A stretch of DNA of 64,000 nucleotides from NCBI RefSeq assembly GCF_001514115.1, contig NZ_KQ948480.1, positions 1 to 64,000 on the forward strand, written 5' to 3'. The translations under genes were made by a program, and so were the position numbers. Every line of letters begins with the position of its first letter. Positions within the stretch are counted from its first letter, which is position 1. This DNA is from Streptomyces olivochromogenes. GTDB taxonomy: Bacteria; Actinomycetota; Actinomycetes; Streptomycetales; Streptomycetaceae. Positions 16,486 through 25,605 of this stretch are shown here, piece by piece. The notes beneath the pieces were generated by a model that was not told where the DNA came from, did no database searches, and worked only from the letters and a program-made list of their open reading frames with translations.

Positions 16486-17355
16486 ATGAACAGCATGACC
16501 AGTTGGACAGCGAACGACCTCCCCGACCTGACCGGCCGTACGGTGGTGATCACCGGTGCCGGCCGTGGCCTCGGCCTGATCACGGCACGCGAATTCGCCC
16601 GTGCCGGTGCCCACGTCGTGCTGGGAGTACGTGACACCGACAAGGCTCGTCACGCCATCGCCGACCTGCCTGGCACCTTCGACATCCGCCCGCTCGACGT
16701 GTCGGACCTGACCTCGGTACGAGCCTTCGCCGACGCATGGTCCGGCGACATCGACATCCTGATCAACAACGCCGGCGTGATGGACATCCCCGCCGCCCGC
16801 ACCACCGACGGCCTCGACCTCCAGACCACCACCAACTACACCGGCCCCTTCCTGCTGACCACCCTGCTGCTGGAGCACATCACCGACCGCGTTGTGCACG
16901 TCACCAGCGAACTGCACAAGCAGGGCAGGATCGACCTGCACGACCTCGACTGGCGGACGCGCAAGCACAACGGGATGCAGGCCTACCAGGCGTCGAAGCT
17001 CGCCGTCGTCCTGTTCTCGCTGGAGCTGCAGCGCCGACTGACCGCCGCCGGCAGCCCGGTGCGTTCGGTCCTCGCGAGCCCGGGCATCGCCCGCACCTCG
17101 CTGGCGGCCCACTCCCGGTCGAACGTCATCAACCGGTTCACGTTCCTCACCAACGCCCCGGAGCGCGGAGCGCTGTCGCTGCTCTACGCCGCCACCCAGG
17201 ACGTCCCCGGCAACTCCTACGTCGGGCCGGACGGCATCGGTGGCTTCCGGGGCTCCCCGGCCGTCCGCCGGCAGGGCAAGGCCGGCCTCGACCCGGTCCT
17301 GGCCGGCCGACTGTGGGACGCGACCGCCGACCTCGTCGGGACGGTCGCCCGATGA
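16486..17355 (+). CDS. Short-chain dehydrogenase/reductase
   Basis: A 289-aa Rossmann-fold NAD(P)-dependent oxidoreductase of the WWOX/retinol-dehydrogenase-like SDR type. The cofactor motif TGAGRGLG lies at about 20-27, DVSD follows the beta-3 region, and NNAGVMD is near 91; catalytic Ser (HVTSELHK, about 139) and YQASK (about 164-168) are present. The start has an ACGGAG site 9 nt upstream. It is divergent from the HTH regulator, and its stop overlaps the ATG of the following hydrolase remnant by 4 nt (ATGA), so the two were once co-translated. Confidence 0.9.
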   Translation: MNSMTSWTANDLPDLTGRTVVITGAGRGLGLITAREFARAGAHVVLGVRDTDKARHAIADLPGTFDIRPLDVSDLTSVRAFADAWSGDIDILINNAGVMDIPAARTTDGLDLQTTTNYTGPFLLTTLLLEHITDRVVHVTSELHKQGRIDLHDLDWRTRKHNGMQAYQASKLAVVLFSLELQRRLTAAGSPVRSVLASPGIARTSLAAHSRSNVINRFTFLTNAPERGALSLLYAATQDVPGNSYVGPDGIGGFRGSPAVRRQGKAGLDPVLAGRLWDATADLVGTVAR

Positions 17356-17987
17356 GCCACCCGGAGGCGTACCCGAAGGCATACCTGGAGGCCGCCGACC
17401 ACGCCGAGATCTACGTCCCGCACGGCCACCCGGAACAGACCGCCGACCTCGGCGAGATCCGGATGAACTACGCCGTGGCCGGCGATCCCGAACTCCCGGC
17501 CATGCTGCTCATCCCGACGCAGACGGAGTCCTGGTGGGGCCACGAGGCCGCCACGCGACTGCTGGCCGACCGCTACCACCGGGCAGCACACGCAGTGGCC
17601 CCTCTGGCGGCGGTGCAGACCGAGCGCTCGTTGTTCAGTCGCAACGTCGAAGGCGACGGCGTGCTCGACACGGTCCGTGAACTGGGAGTCAGCTTCGTCG
17701 CGTACGCGCCGCTCGGCCGCGGCTTCCCCACCGGGGCCGTGTGATCGGTGCACGACCTGCCGACCCACGACTTCCGTCGCACCTCGCCCCGCTTCGCCGA
17801 CGCGAACCTGGAACAGAAACCGTCCCTCCTCGACCGGATCGTTGGGACGACAGACACTCTGGGCGTGACGATTGGTCGACTCGCCGTCGCCTGGGTGCTC
17901 GCCCAGGACGGTGTCACGGCTGTCCCCGGAACGAAGCGGCGCTCCTGGCTCGACCAGAACGTCTCCGCCGCCGTTGATTCGAGGTGA
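17352..17987 (+). pseudogene. Chimeric remnant: alpha/beta hydrolase N-terminus joined to aldo/keto reductase
   Basis: The first 77 residues (HAEIYVPHGHPEQTADLGEI, MNYAVAGDPELPAMLLIP, ESWWGHEAATRLLADRYH) are the start of an alpha/beta hydrolase. At about 17580 the frame runs without a break into the middle of an aldo/keto reductase (VAPLAAVQTERSLFSRNVEG, LGVSFVAYAPLGRGFPTGAV). An in-frame TGA at 17742-17744 interrupts it where relatives have Arg, and it resumes with SVHDLPTHDFRRTSPRFADA and ends truncated after VPGTKRRSWLDQNVSAA. Neither catalytic centre is complete. Confidence 0.78.
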
Positions 17988-18195
17988 GTACACCGGCGGA
18001 CGAGTCGGGCAGACCCGCGTCGCTCAGTGACGCCGGCCAGCCAGGTTGAGGCCGGGGAGAGCGAGGTGTGGCGGCAACCGCCAGTCCTCCGGGCGCATGC
18101 TTGATGCTCCCTGTGATGAGCGCCAACTTGAGGTGAGCTGTGGAGTGTTGAGGCAGCGGCATGTAACCGCGCGCATCGCGGCGGCCGTACAGGCA

Positions 18196-18262
18196 TCAGC
18201 CGATCGTGCGCTCGACGTTCCAGCGGCGGTGCGGGACGACGAAGCCCTTCGTTCCTTTGACC
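18196..18262 (-). pseudogene. IS5-type transposase C-terminal scrap
   Basis: The minus strand encodes KGTKGFVVPHRRWNVERTIG, which matches the GFVVLPRRWVVERT block near the C-terminus of IS5-type DDE transposases. Nothing upstream in frame continues the gene. Confidence 0.6.
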
Positions 18263-18286
18263 GGGAGGCGATGCGCAGGGTGAGCT

Positions 18287-18389
18287 AGTGGCTTGTCACG
18301 CAGCCTTGGCCAGGTAATCGACCTCCTGGTCGTTGGGCAGCAGGCTGTCTCCAACATCTGATCTTGGAGGCGGACGGGGGACGTCGACC
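18287..18389 (-). repeat. Left copy of a ~103-bp inverted repeat
   Basis: Read on the minus strand this segment is similar (about three-quarters identical by eye) to 21269-21372 on the plus strand. Shared blocks include CGACGTCC, AGATCAGAT and CGTGACAAGCCACT. Both copies could encode a C-terminal YLAKAA or YPAKAA, as does the end of the IS630 transposase at 19247. They look like fragments of one transposon family in opposite orientation. Confidence 0.65.
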
Positions 18390-18415
18390 CGGTGTGTGCG
18401 TCCGGCCGGTCAGCA

Positions 18416-19247
18416 TGGAGGAGGGCCAGAGGCTGCAACGGATCAGCCGGACCGCGAAAGACCCGGTGAAACTCCGCCGTGGTGCTGATGTCCGCCCAGG
18501 CCAGCACGCTCGCCGAACACCTCATCAAGCGGAAAGTGACCGAGGCCATCAGCCGGGGAGACCCTGCGCCGGATCCTGCGAGAGGGCAAGGTTTCCTGGA
18601 AGACCACCACCACGTGGAAGGCGTCCAACGACCCGGAGTTCATTGCCAAGTTGCACCGTGTCCTGATGCTGCACGACACCTGGCCCGTTGACGGACGGGT
18701 CATGTGCGTCGACGAGTTCGGACCGCTGAACCTCATGCCTCGCAAGGGCAAGGCGTGGGGGCCGGTCAAGCGTCCGCGCAGGCTGCAGGCCACCTACAAC
18801 CGCTTTGGCGGCGTGATGCACATGCTCGCCCCTCTCGACCTGGCCACCGGCAAGCTTTACCACCGCATCCGGCCGGGCAAGCGGTGGCGCGAGTTCCTCG
18901 GTCTCCTCAAGGCCCTGCACGCCCGCTGGCCCAAGGAGAAGCCGTACGTGGTGCTGGACAACTTCTCCCCGCGCAAGCACACCAAGGTCCGTGCCTGGGC
19001 AGCCGACAGCGACATCCAACTGGTCTTCCTGCCGACCTATGGCTCCTGGTTGAACTGGATCGAGGCCGAGTTCGCGGCCTTGCGCTACTTCGCGCTCAAC
19101 GGCACCGACCACCGCACCCATGAAGAGCGGAACGCCGCCATCGCCGCTTACGTCCGCCGGCGCAATGCCCGCGCCAACCCGAAGACGAACTTCGCACCCG
19201 CCTCACCCGTCCGTTCGTGGACCGAATACCTGGCCAAGGCCGCGTGA
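18416..19247 (+). pseudogene. Degenerate IS630-family transposase
   Basis: The C-terminal catalytic part is well preserved from about 18550 (RRILREGKVSWKTTTTWKAS) through the first Asp in CVDEFGPLNL, the second in VVLDNFSPRKH and the Glu in NWIEAEFAALRYF, ending EYLAKAA. The N-terminal DNA-binding part is broken: MEEGQRLQRISRTAKDPVKL lies in another frame, followed by frameshifts and a deletion of roughly 80 residues. The enzyme cannot be made as one chain. Confidence 0.82.
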
Positions 19248-19256
19248 CCAGCCGCT

Positions 19257-20147
19257 CTAGATGACTTCCCGGAGCACGTCGTTCGCCGGGGTGGCGCTCA
19301 CGCCGAGTATCTTCTCGGTCTCGGAGTAGTCGATGACGAACGGGTGGCCGGGCTTGGTGAGTACTTCGTGCATTTCCGCCCAGAACGGCTCGGTGAACGC
19401 GAGCAGGGTCAGATCGCGTTCGGTCATCTCTTCCATTCGCGGTTCGGGTGCCCCCGCGAGTTCGGCGAGTCGCACGGCCAGTTCCCGAACCGACAGGGTC
19501 GAGGTGGGTGCGTGCCAGGCCCGGCCGTACGCCTGCTCGTTGCGACTTGCCGCGACCAGCGTGCGTGCGGTGTCGCCGATCGCCGAGTAACTGTGGGGCA
19601 CGTCGAGTTCTTGCGGCACCAGGACCAGCTTCCCTTCCAGGACCTGCCGCTGCACCATGAGGCTGAACACCGAGAAGGCGCCGGCGCCGTAGAACTGGGC
19701 GGCCCTCACCTCGGTGACCTTCACCCCTGAGGCGGCGGCTTCCTCCCATACCCGCGCCCTGGTCCGCCCCTTGGGGCCGGTCGCGGCCAGGGGGAAGTCC
19801 GGCGTGATCGGCCCGCTTGCGGGCCCGTAGGCGTAGAGGTTGCCGAGCATGACGTACGCGGCGCCGGTCCGTTTCACTGCGCTCAGGAGCGACCCTGACA
19901 AGATCGGAAACTGCTCGGGCCAAAGGTGGTACGGCGGCGCGGCAGTGGTGAACAGCGTGTCGGCCCCCTCCGTCAGCTCGGTGAGCCGGTCGGTGTCGGT
20001 CGCGTCCGCTGTGACCTTGTCGATGAGTGGATGGTCGGGCCCGCCGCCGGTTCGGCTGATCATTCGCACCCGCTCGCCGTCCTCGGCCAGCAGCAGAGCG
20101 GTCTTCGACGCGGCGGCCCCGCGGCCCACGATCACATGAGATTTCAT
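19257..20147 (-). CDS. NmrA/epimerase-like NAD(P)-binding protein
   Basis: A 296-aa extended-SDR-type protein with a Rossmann start (SHVIVGRGAAASKTALLLA), a core segment ADTLFTTAAPPYHLWPEQF, and YVMLGNLYAYGP in place of the usual YxxxK active-site region. It may be an oxidoreductase or a nucleotide-sensing relative; no substrate can be named. The 3' end lies only 9 bp from the IS630 remnant, but the C-terminus looks complete. It is divergent from a GlxA-type regulator across 71 bp, which is probably its controller. Confidence 0.8.
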   Translation of the reverse strand: MKSHVIVGRGAAASKTALLLAEDGERVRMISRTGGGPDHPLIDKVTADATDTDRLTELTEGADTLFTTAAPPYHLWPEQFPILSGSLLSAVKRTGAAYVMLGNLYAYGPASGPITPDFPLAATGPKGRTRARVWEEAAASGVKVTEVRAAQFYGAGAFSVFSLMVQRQVLEGKLVLVPQELDVPHSYSAIGDTARTLVAASRNEQAYGRAWHAPTSTLSVRELAVRLAELAGAPEPRMEEMTERDLTLLAFTEPFWAEMHEVLTKPGHPFVIDYSETEKILGVSATPANDVLREVI

Positions 20148-20218
20148 GCTGACAACGGTGCCGCTCCACGGCCTCGTAGGATACTGGCCGGAATGCCAAC
20201 CCTCCGGAGGATCTGGCC

Positions 20219-21160
20219 ATGCACCGCGTCGCCGCAGTCATCGTGCCGCCCGTGCTCAGCTTCGACGTCTCGATCCCGCTCATGGTGTTCAACAGCGTCC
20301 CGCACTATGACGTGCGCGTCTGTACGGCGCGGCCCGGCCCGGTGCCAACGGTCAGCGGCCCCGACATCGTGGTGCCGGACGGCCTGGACGCGGTCGAGGG
20401 CGCCGACACGGTCATCGCTGTCGGCAGCGGCGGCGAGCAGGCTCCCACGGAAGCCCTCGACGCCCTACGGAAAGCCGCGGCCACCGGCGCGCGGATCGCC
20501 TCCCTGTGTACGGGCGCTTTTGTACTGGCCCAAGCAGGCCTGCTCGACGGGTTACGCGCCACGACCCACTGGGGACTGGCCGGCGACCTCGCCACTCGCT
20601 TCCCGTCCATCGATGTGCAGCCCGACCTCCTCTTCGTCGAGGACGGCGGCATCTTCACCTCGGCGGGCGCAGCCGCCGCCATCGATCTGTGCCTGCATCT
20701 GGTCAGAATCGACTACGGCGCGGCGGTCGCCAACACGGCCGCGCGGCTCGCGGTCGTCCCTCCCGTACGGCCGGGCGGGCAGTCCCAGTTCATCGAGACA
20801 CCGCTACCGCCGGAGCGCGGCACCTCTCTCGCGCCCACTCGCGTCTGGGCGCTCGAACACCTCGATCGCCCGCTCACCCTGGCCGACTTGGCCGGTCACG
20901 CCAAGATGAGCGTGCGCACCCTCAGCCGGCGCTTCCATGCGGAGACTGGGCTGAGCCCGCTCCAATGGTTGCTGCACCGGCGCATCGACCGGGCCAGAGA
21001 GCTGCTGGAGATGACCGAGCTGCCCATGGATCAGGTAGCCCAGAAGAGCGGTCTGGGCAGCGCGGACTCTCTCCGCAAGCACATGGTCGGCCGGGTGGGA
21101 CTCACTCCCACGGCCTACCGCGCGAGCTTCAACCGAGCGCCCACTGATGCCTCCCGCTGA
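20219..21160 (+). CDS. GlxA-type regulator (DJ-1/PfpI domain with AraC HTH)
   Basis: A 313-aa transcription factor. Residues 1 to about 170 form a DJ-1/PfpI-like domain with the nucleophile-elbow Cys in ASLCTGAFVLA; the C-terminal third is an AraC-type double HTH (LTLADLAGHAKMSVRTLSRR, then MDQVAQKSGLGSADSLRKH). GGAGG lies about 9 nt before the ATG, and TAGGAT in the 71-bp divergent region could be a -10 box. The Cys-containing domain is thought to sense metabolites in this family. It is divergent from the NmrA-like gene, which it probably controls. Confidence 0.9.
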   Translation: MHRVAAVIVPPVLSFDVSIPLMVFNSVPHYDVRVCTARPGPVPTVSGPDIVVPDGLDAVEGADTVIAVGSGGEQAPTEALDALRKAAATGARIASLCTGAFVLAQAGLLDGLRATTHWGLAGDLATRFPSIDVQPDLLFVEDGGIFTSAGAAAAIDLCLHLVRIDYGAAVANTAARLAVVPPVRPGGQSQFIETPLPPERGTSLAPTRVWALEHLDRPLTLADLAGHAKMSVRTLSRRFHAETGLSPLQWLLHRRIDRARELLEMTELPMDQVAQKSGLGSADSLRKHMVGRVGLTPTAYRASFNRAPTDASR

Positions 21161-21268
21161 GGTTGGAAGCATGACCACGCTGCGGTAGGGCACCCCGTCC
21201 GCACTGCGAGGGCCACGATCTGTTGCACCGTGCGCCTTCTTGATCCGTCGACCAGAGCACTCCTACAG

Positions 21269-21372
21269 GGGGGCGACGTCCACGACCACCTCCGAGATCA
21301 GATCTTGAAGACCGTCTGCCGGCCGACGCGCAGCAGGTCGTCTACCCGGCCAAGGCCGCGTGACAAGCCACT
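21269..21372 (+). repeat. Right copy of the ~103-bp inverted repeat
   Basis: Inverted partner of 18287-18389. Read forward it contains AGATCAGAT, GCAGCAGGTCGTCTAC and CGTGACAAGCCACT and could encode the tail DLEDRLPADAQQVVYPAKAA. Together the two copies bracket the IS630 remnant, the NmrA-like gene and the GlxA-type regulator. Confidence 0.65.
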
Positions 21373-21460
21373 CGTGCTCTGACCACATCGGTTCGCCGGG
21401 AGGACAGCGCTCTCGAAATCCGGATGCGTCAAGATCACTCATCTGCGATAGTCGCGCGTT

Positions 21461-21934
21461 GTGAACAGTGCTGAGCTTGTATTTCGGCGTGCGAATGACT
21501 CTGATGCGGCCGACATTGCCGAGGTGTGGCTGCGTTCATTCATCGCTGCGCTGCCGACCGTGCGCCGCGCGCACGGCGACGACGAGGTGCGGAGCTGGTT
21601 TTCCTACGTGGTCGTGCCGCAGTGCGAGACCTGGGTGGCCATCTCCGAAGGCTCCGTGATCGGGCTCCTGGTACTCGATGGAGAGGAACTCGAACAGCTC
21701 TACCTCGATCCGTCCTGGCGCGGCCGGGGTGTGGGCGACCGGTTCATGGACTTGGCCAAGCAGCAGCGGCCCGATGGACTGGGACTGTGGACGTTCCAGG
21801 TCAACGAACCAGCCCAACGGTTCTACGAGCGGCACGGCTTCATCGCGGTCGAGCACACCGACGGACTGCGCAACGAGGAACATGAGCCGGACGTCCGCTA
21901 CACCTGGCAGCCTCACGAGCAGGACCCCCGCTGA
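21461..21934 (+). CDS. GNAT-family N-acetyltransferase
   Basis: A 157-aa acetyl-CoA-dependent transferase with the full GNAT core: VFRRANDSDAADIAEVWLRS at the N-terminus, GLLVLDGEELEQLYLDPSWR for beta-4 with motif A, RGRGVGDRFMDLAKQ for the acetyl-CoA pyrophosphate loop, and NEPAQRFYERHGF for motif B. The acceptor substrate is not predictable. The GTG at 21461 is the only sensible start. It lies convergent to an IS630 remnant just downstream. Confidence 0.85.
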   Translation: MNSAELVFRRANDSDAADIAEVWLRSFIAALPTVRRAHGDDEVRSWFSYVVVPQCETWVAISEGSVIGLLVLDGEELEQLYLDPSWRGRGVGDRFMDLAKQQRPDGLGLWTFQVNEPAQRFYERHGFIAVEHTDGLRNEEHEPDVRYTWQPHEQDPR

Positions 21935-21943
21935 GAAGATCGG

Positions 21944-22891
21944 TCACGCGGCCGTTGTTGGTGTTGCGCCGGCCCAGATAGGCGTGCAAGGCCCGGGTCG
22001 GGACAGTGAGGTTCGGACGGTTTGAGCTGGCGAGGGTGAACTGCCGCAGCGGCCCGAAGTGCGCCTAGACCGGGTTGGCCCAGGAGACGTCGGCCGGGTG
22101 AAACACAGCTCGCCCGGGTGCTTCTTCGCGCAGGCCCGGATCTTGGAGCCCTTGTGAGCGGAGAGGTTGTCCAGGATCACGTAGAGCGGAGCGCCGTCCG
22201 GGCGCGCTGCCCGGATCGACTTCAGCGCAGCCAGGGAGTTCACGGCGCCCTTGTGGCGGTGGTTGACACCCCACAGGGTGTCGTCGCCAACGGAGTGGCA
22301 GCTGTGGAAGTACGTCACCCCGTGGGTGCGGTGGTAGGTCGCCGGGACCCGGTCGGGGAATTGCTCCGGAATGTACTCGATCCGGTCGAGTTCGGCGTCG
22401 TGCTCGGGGTCGGTGGACTCCTTCCAGGACTTGGTCCGCTGGAAGGTGACCCCGCGCCGGGCAAGCAGGCAGCGCAGGGCCTCGCGGCCGATCCGGATCA
22501 CCCGGTCGTGGACCTTGCGCAGGTAGGCGGCGAGTTTCCGTAACGACCAGCGGGTGAAGGGCTGGCCGAACTTGTCCGGGCCGGTGGTGGCCGTCGCCGC
22601 GACGAAGTCCTCGTCGTCAAGGCTCAGCAGGCGGGGACGGTCTCCCGCCCCTTGAGGGTCCAGGCAGGCCAGGCCGATCTCGTTGAACCGGTGGATCACA
22701 TCGGGCACTGTGTCCTCGTCGGCCTGGACCAGTTGGGCGATTACTGGCACGCGGTTGCCGCCGGCCGAGGCCAGCAGCATCATCGCCCGCGGGTAGCGCA
22801 CCGAGCTGGCGCTGCCCCGGCGCACGATCCGTTGCAGCCGCTGCCCCTCCAGATCGGTCAGCCTGCGCACTCGGACGGGCTCTGCCACCAT
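21944..22891 (-). pseudogene. Inactivated IS630-family transposase
   Basis: The N-terminal HTH part is clear and starts with a GGAGG site before MVAEPVRVRRL (LQRIVRRGSASSVRYPRAM, NRVPVIAQLVQADEDTV). A deletion joins EQFPDRV to PATYHRTHGV and removes the DEFGP block with the first catalytic Asp. The second Asp survives in VILDNLSAHKGS. Near 22090 the frame shifts; in the shifted frame the Glu of NPIEAHFGPLRQF is replaced by TAG. Two of the three DDE residues are therefore lost. Confidence 0.85.
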
Positions 22892-22910
22892 GCCTCCACC
22901 TGCCGGACCG

Positions 22911-23130
22911 AATAAGCCCTTTGAGCGCTGCCGCTCCAGGGTGAAAACGCCCGCGGCGATTGACGACATTCGATTCCGGCTGCACCGGGACCCGCGGAAG
23001 ATCCGCCACGGCTTCAGTCGTGCCACGCCGCACTCGACCGGCGCCCGTGCCGCGGACAACGCGCGGTTGACGGATCGACAGGGCCCTCTCTCCAGGCGGC
23101 CACAGGGTCACTTTGCACTCCGGGCGGGAC
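22911..23130 (-). pseudogene. C-terminal fragment of an IS5-family transposase (left inverted copy)
   Basis: The minus strand encodes SAARAPVECGVARLKPWRIF, then RCSRNRMSSIAAGVFTLERQ, the conserved end of an IS5-like DDE transposase. It joins directly to the start of the IS630 remnant. About 170 bp match 25364-25535 in inverted orientation. Confidence 0.7.
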
Positions 23131-23308
23131 GAAATCACGACCAGCTTCCTCTCTGCTGATAGCCCCTTCCTTCCACCACAGGTCAGCGGACTGCCCCGTA
23201 GGAACGGCGCCCGGCTCGCGGTGGAACTTAGTTGACCGGTCGGCTAGCTTCGATGGTGTGCGCGGATTGGCGACCGCTTCTGATCCAGTTCCTCAAGGAG
23301 ATACACCG

Positions 23309-23431
23309 TGAGTGCGTACAGCCAGGGAGCCCTGCCAACCAGGCGGGGCATCCATGCCCAAACGCAGCTCTGTCCCCCGGGCCGTCCTCGCCGTCGGAGC
23401 CGTGTTCCCTTCAAACCCGGAGTCAAGCGAT
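23309..23431 (+). CDS. Possible short leader ORF before the hydrolase
   Basis: A 40-codon frame starts with GTG at 23309, only 5-6 nt after a near-perfect ribosome site (AAGGAGAT), and ends in TGA overlapping the next ATG (ATGA at 23430). The peptide (VSAYSQGALPTRRG, then Arg/Pro-rich) has no family. It may be a real leader, or the preserved start of a gene whose body was replaced when the hydrolase arrived. Confidence 0.35.
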
Positions 23432-24311
23432 GAACGACAACAGGCATCAAGATGGCATCCACCCCTTCCCGGCCGGTATGCAGTCGCGCGAGATCGAAAC
23501 CAACGGCGCCAAGATCCACGTACGCGTCGGCGGGCAGGGTCCAGCGGTCGTCATGCTCCACGGCTTCGGCACAACGGGCGACATGTGGGGTCATCTGGCG
23601 AGCGCACTCATCGAAGACCACATGGTTGTCGCGCCCGACCTGCGCGGGTTGGGCCTCTCGTCGAAGCCTGATGGCGGCTACGACAAGAAGAACCAGGCGG
23701 CGGACGTGTGGGGCGTCCTGGACGCCCTGGGTGTGCGTACGATCGAATTGGTGACGCACGACATCGGCATCATGGTCGGCTTCGCGGTTGCCGCCACCCA
23801 CCCCGAGCGCGTGAGCCGATGGGTGGCGATCGACGCGCCGCTGCCCGGCATCGGACCCTGGGATCAGATCACACAGGATCCGACCATGTGGCACTTCGGC
23901 TTCGGTGGCCAGGACATGGAGCGCCTGGTCGCCGGCCGCGAGCGCATCTATCTCGACCGCTTCTGGAACGAACTTTCCGTGGACCCGAAGCGGTTTGATG
24001 AAGCGAAGCGCCAGCATTATGCGGCGCTCTATGCGCAACCCGGCGCGATGCGAGCGAGCTTTGCCCAGTTCCTGGCGTTCAGCCAGGATGCGGCCGACAA
24101 CAGGATGTTCCTTGCACAGGGCAAGCTTCAGATGCCGGTCCTGGCCTTCGGTGGCGAAGCTACTTTCGGCCCTGGGATCGGCGAGGTTGTGCGGTGTGTC
24201 GCCGATAACGTCGAAGATGCGATCATCCCGGATTGCGGGCACTGGATCACGGAGGAGCAGCCGCAGGCGACGACAGACCTGGTCGTCGACTTCCTGCGCC
24301 GGGCGCGTTGA
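23430..24311 (+). CDS. Alpha/beta hydrolase, haloacid dehalogenase/epoxide hydrolase type
   Basis: A 293-aa hydrolase with HGFGTTGDMWG (oxyanion hole), nucleophile Asp in LVTHDIGIMVGFA, and catalytic His in PDCGHWITEEQP. An Asp nucleophile points to dehalogenase or epoxide-hydrolase chemistry rather than esterase activity. The sequence resembles a family common in Proteobacteria. Its codons (CAGCATTATGCG, CTCTATGCGCAA) are less GC3-biased than those of its neighbours, and it sits between inverted IS5 remnants, so transfer from another phylum is likely. The ATG at 23430 overlaps the stop of a short upstream frame. Confidence 0.87.
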   Translation: MNDNRHQDGIHPFPAGMQSREIETNGAKIHVRVGGQGPAVVMLHGFGTTGDMWGHLASALIEDHMVVAPDLRGLGLSSKPDGGYDKKNQAADVWGVLDALGVRTIELVTHDIGIMVGFAVAATHPERVSRWVAIDAPLPGIGPWDQITQDPTMWHFGFGGQDMERLVAGRERIYLDRFWNELSVDPKRFDEAKRQHYAALYAQPGAMRASFAQFLAFSQDAADNRMFLAQGKLQMPVLAFGGEATFGPGIGEVVRCVADNVEDAIIPDCGHWITEEQPQATTDLVVDFLRRAR

Positions 24312-24357
24312 AAGGCGGTCCCTGCCTTTGAGACCGACGCCCGGTCAGGTGTGAGCT

Positions 24358-24800
24358 GTGGCGGCGTCGCCGTCTGGGGCGGGACGTGGTTGTGGCTCAC
24401 CGCCGTCGCCTCTCCCCGGGAACCGGCACTGCCGACGTCACCATGACCACCACCGCCGGCACCAGCCCCGTCGACTCCGCCAAGGACTTCTTCACGTACG
24501 GCGCCCACTTCGCGTTGCCGACGACCGCGTCCGCAGGCAACACCTTCCGGAACCTGTTGGGTTGGGCGGCTGTGCGACGAAGGCCATTGACGGGAACGAG
24601 GAGACCAGGCGGGCCACCGACTCCGGCGTCACAGCGGCAACGCTGGACTTGACCTGGCCGGCCCCGGTGTCGTTCAGCCGGACACATTTGAGGAATGGAC
24701 CATCGACGGGTAGCGGATCAGGTCGTACCGGATCCAACACTGGGACGGCTCGGCCTGGGTAACCCTCGTCAACGGCGTCCAGGTCTCGTAGGCCGAATCA
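24358..24800 (+). pseudogene. Remnant of a secreted protein with IPT/TIG and F5/8-type C domains
   Basis: One frame reads GTADVTMTTTAGTSPVDSAK and FFTYG, the end of an IPT/TIG-type Ig domain. The next frame reads TKAIDGNEETRRATDSGVTA and ATLDLTWPAPVSFSRT, the core of a discoidin (F5/8 type C, CBM32-like) domain; a third frame gives IRSYRIQHWDGSAWVTLVNG. Stops and frameshifts break all of them. The parent was probably a secreted glycosidase or carbohydrate-binding protein. Confidence 0.6.
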
Positions 24801-25075
24801 CCGGAGACCGCCAACAGCGAGGCACATGGGCTACGCGCCGGAAGGCACGTAGCCCAGGTATCCCTACGATGCCCGCGTACGCCACTCCTGCGGCGACAGC
24901 GGAGGGCCGCGTGCGATGGTGATGGAGCCGCTCGAGACGCCGGTGACGTCGTCCGTGCCGTTGAACACCGGGATTCGGGTGGCGCTCGCGGTATGCGCGA
25001 CGCACGAGGCTCCCGTGCCGTTGGGAGAGGTGTTCGAAGTCTCAACCCACAGGCAGAGAAGCCGCGTTGGTTCCC

Positions 25076-25525
25076 TATTGTGTCGTACTCGACCTGCCTC
25101 ACGCCCTGGTCGAGTGGGTCACCATGCTCATCGCCAAGGCGTGAAGGTGCAGTTGGTGACCGGTCCGGAAGGCTGGCTGCTGTGGATCTCGCTCGCGCTA
25201 CCTGGCCGTGCGCACGACCTGACCGCGGCCCGTACCCCCGGATTCTCTGGGTCTGCGAACGCCAGGACGTCCCGGTCCTCGCCGGCCGTGCCTACATGGG
25301 AGCCGGCCCGTGGGTGACGACGCCCCTCAGACGCCCGCCAGGCCGTGACCTCACACCAACCCGGCAATTCGTCAACCGGGCGTTGTCCGCGGCACGGGAC
25401 CGGTCGAGCGCGGCGACGCACGGCTGAAGGCGTGACGGATCTTTCGCAGGTCTCGGTGCAGCCCGAATCGAAGGTCTGCAATCGGCGCGGGCGTCCTCAC
25501 CCTGGAGCGGCAGCACTGAAAGGGC
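25076..25525 (+). pseudogene. Decayed IS5-family transposase (right inverted copy)
   Basis: Three frames together give a transposase end: GVKVQLVTGPEGWLLWISLA and LPGRAHDLTAAR, then ICERQ-like WVCERQDVPVLAGRAYMGAG and RDLTPTRQFVNRALSAAR, then the RCSPNR-type tail. At least two frameshifts separate them, and the N-terminal half is absent. The last 170 bp are the inverted partner of the fragment at 22911-23130. Confidence 0.7.
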
Positions 25526-25605
25526 TCAATGTGTCCCTCACATCCAACCGGCTCAGCGGACCTGAGCGCGAGCAACAACCTGGTGACACGATCCCGGTCA
25601 CAGCC

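Noticed and set aside
23353..23457. Signal peptide for the hydrolase starting at MPKRSSVPRAV
   Set aside because: It lies in a different frame from the hydrolase and runs into a charged, non-exported-looking sequence.
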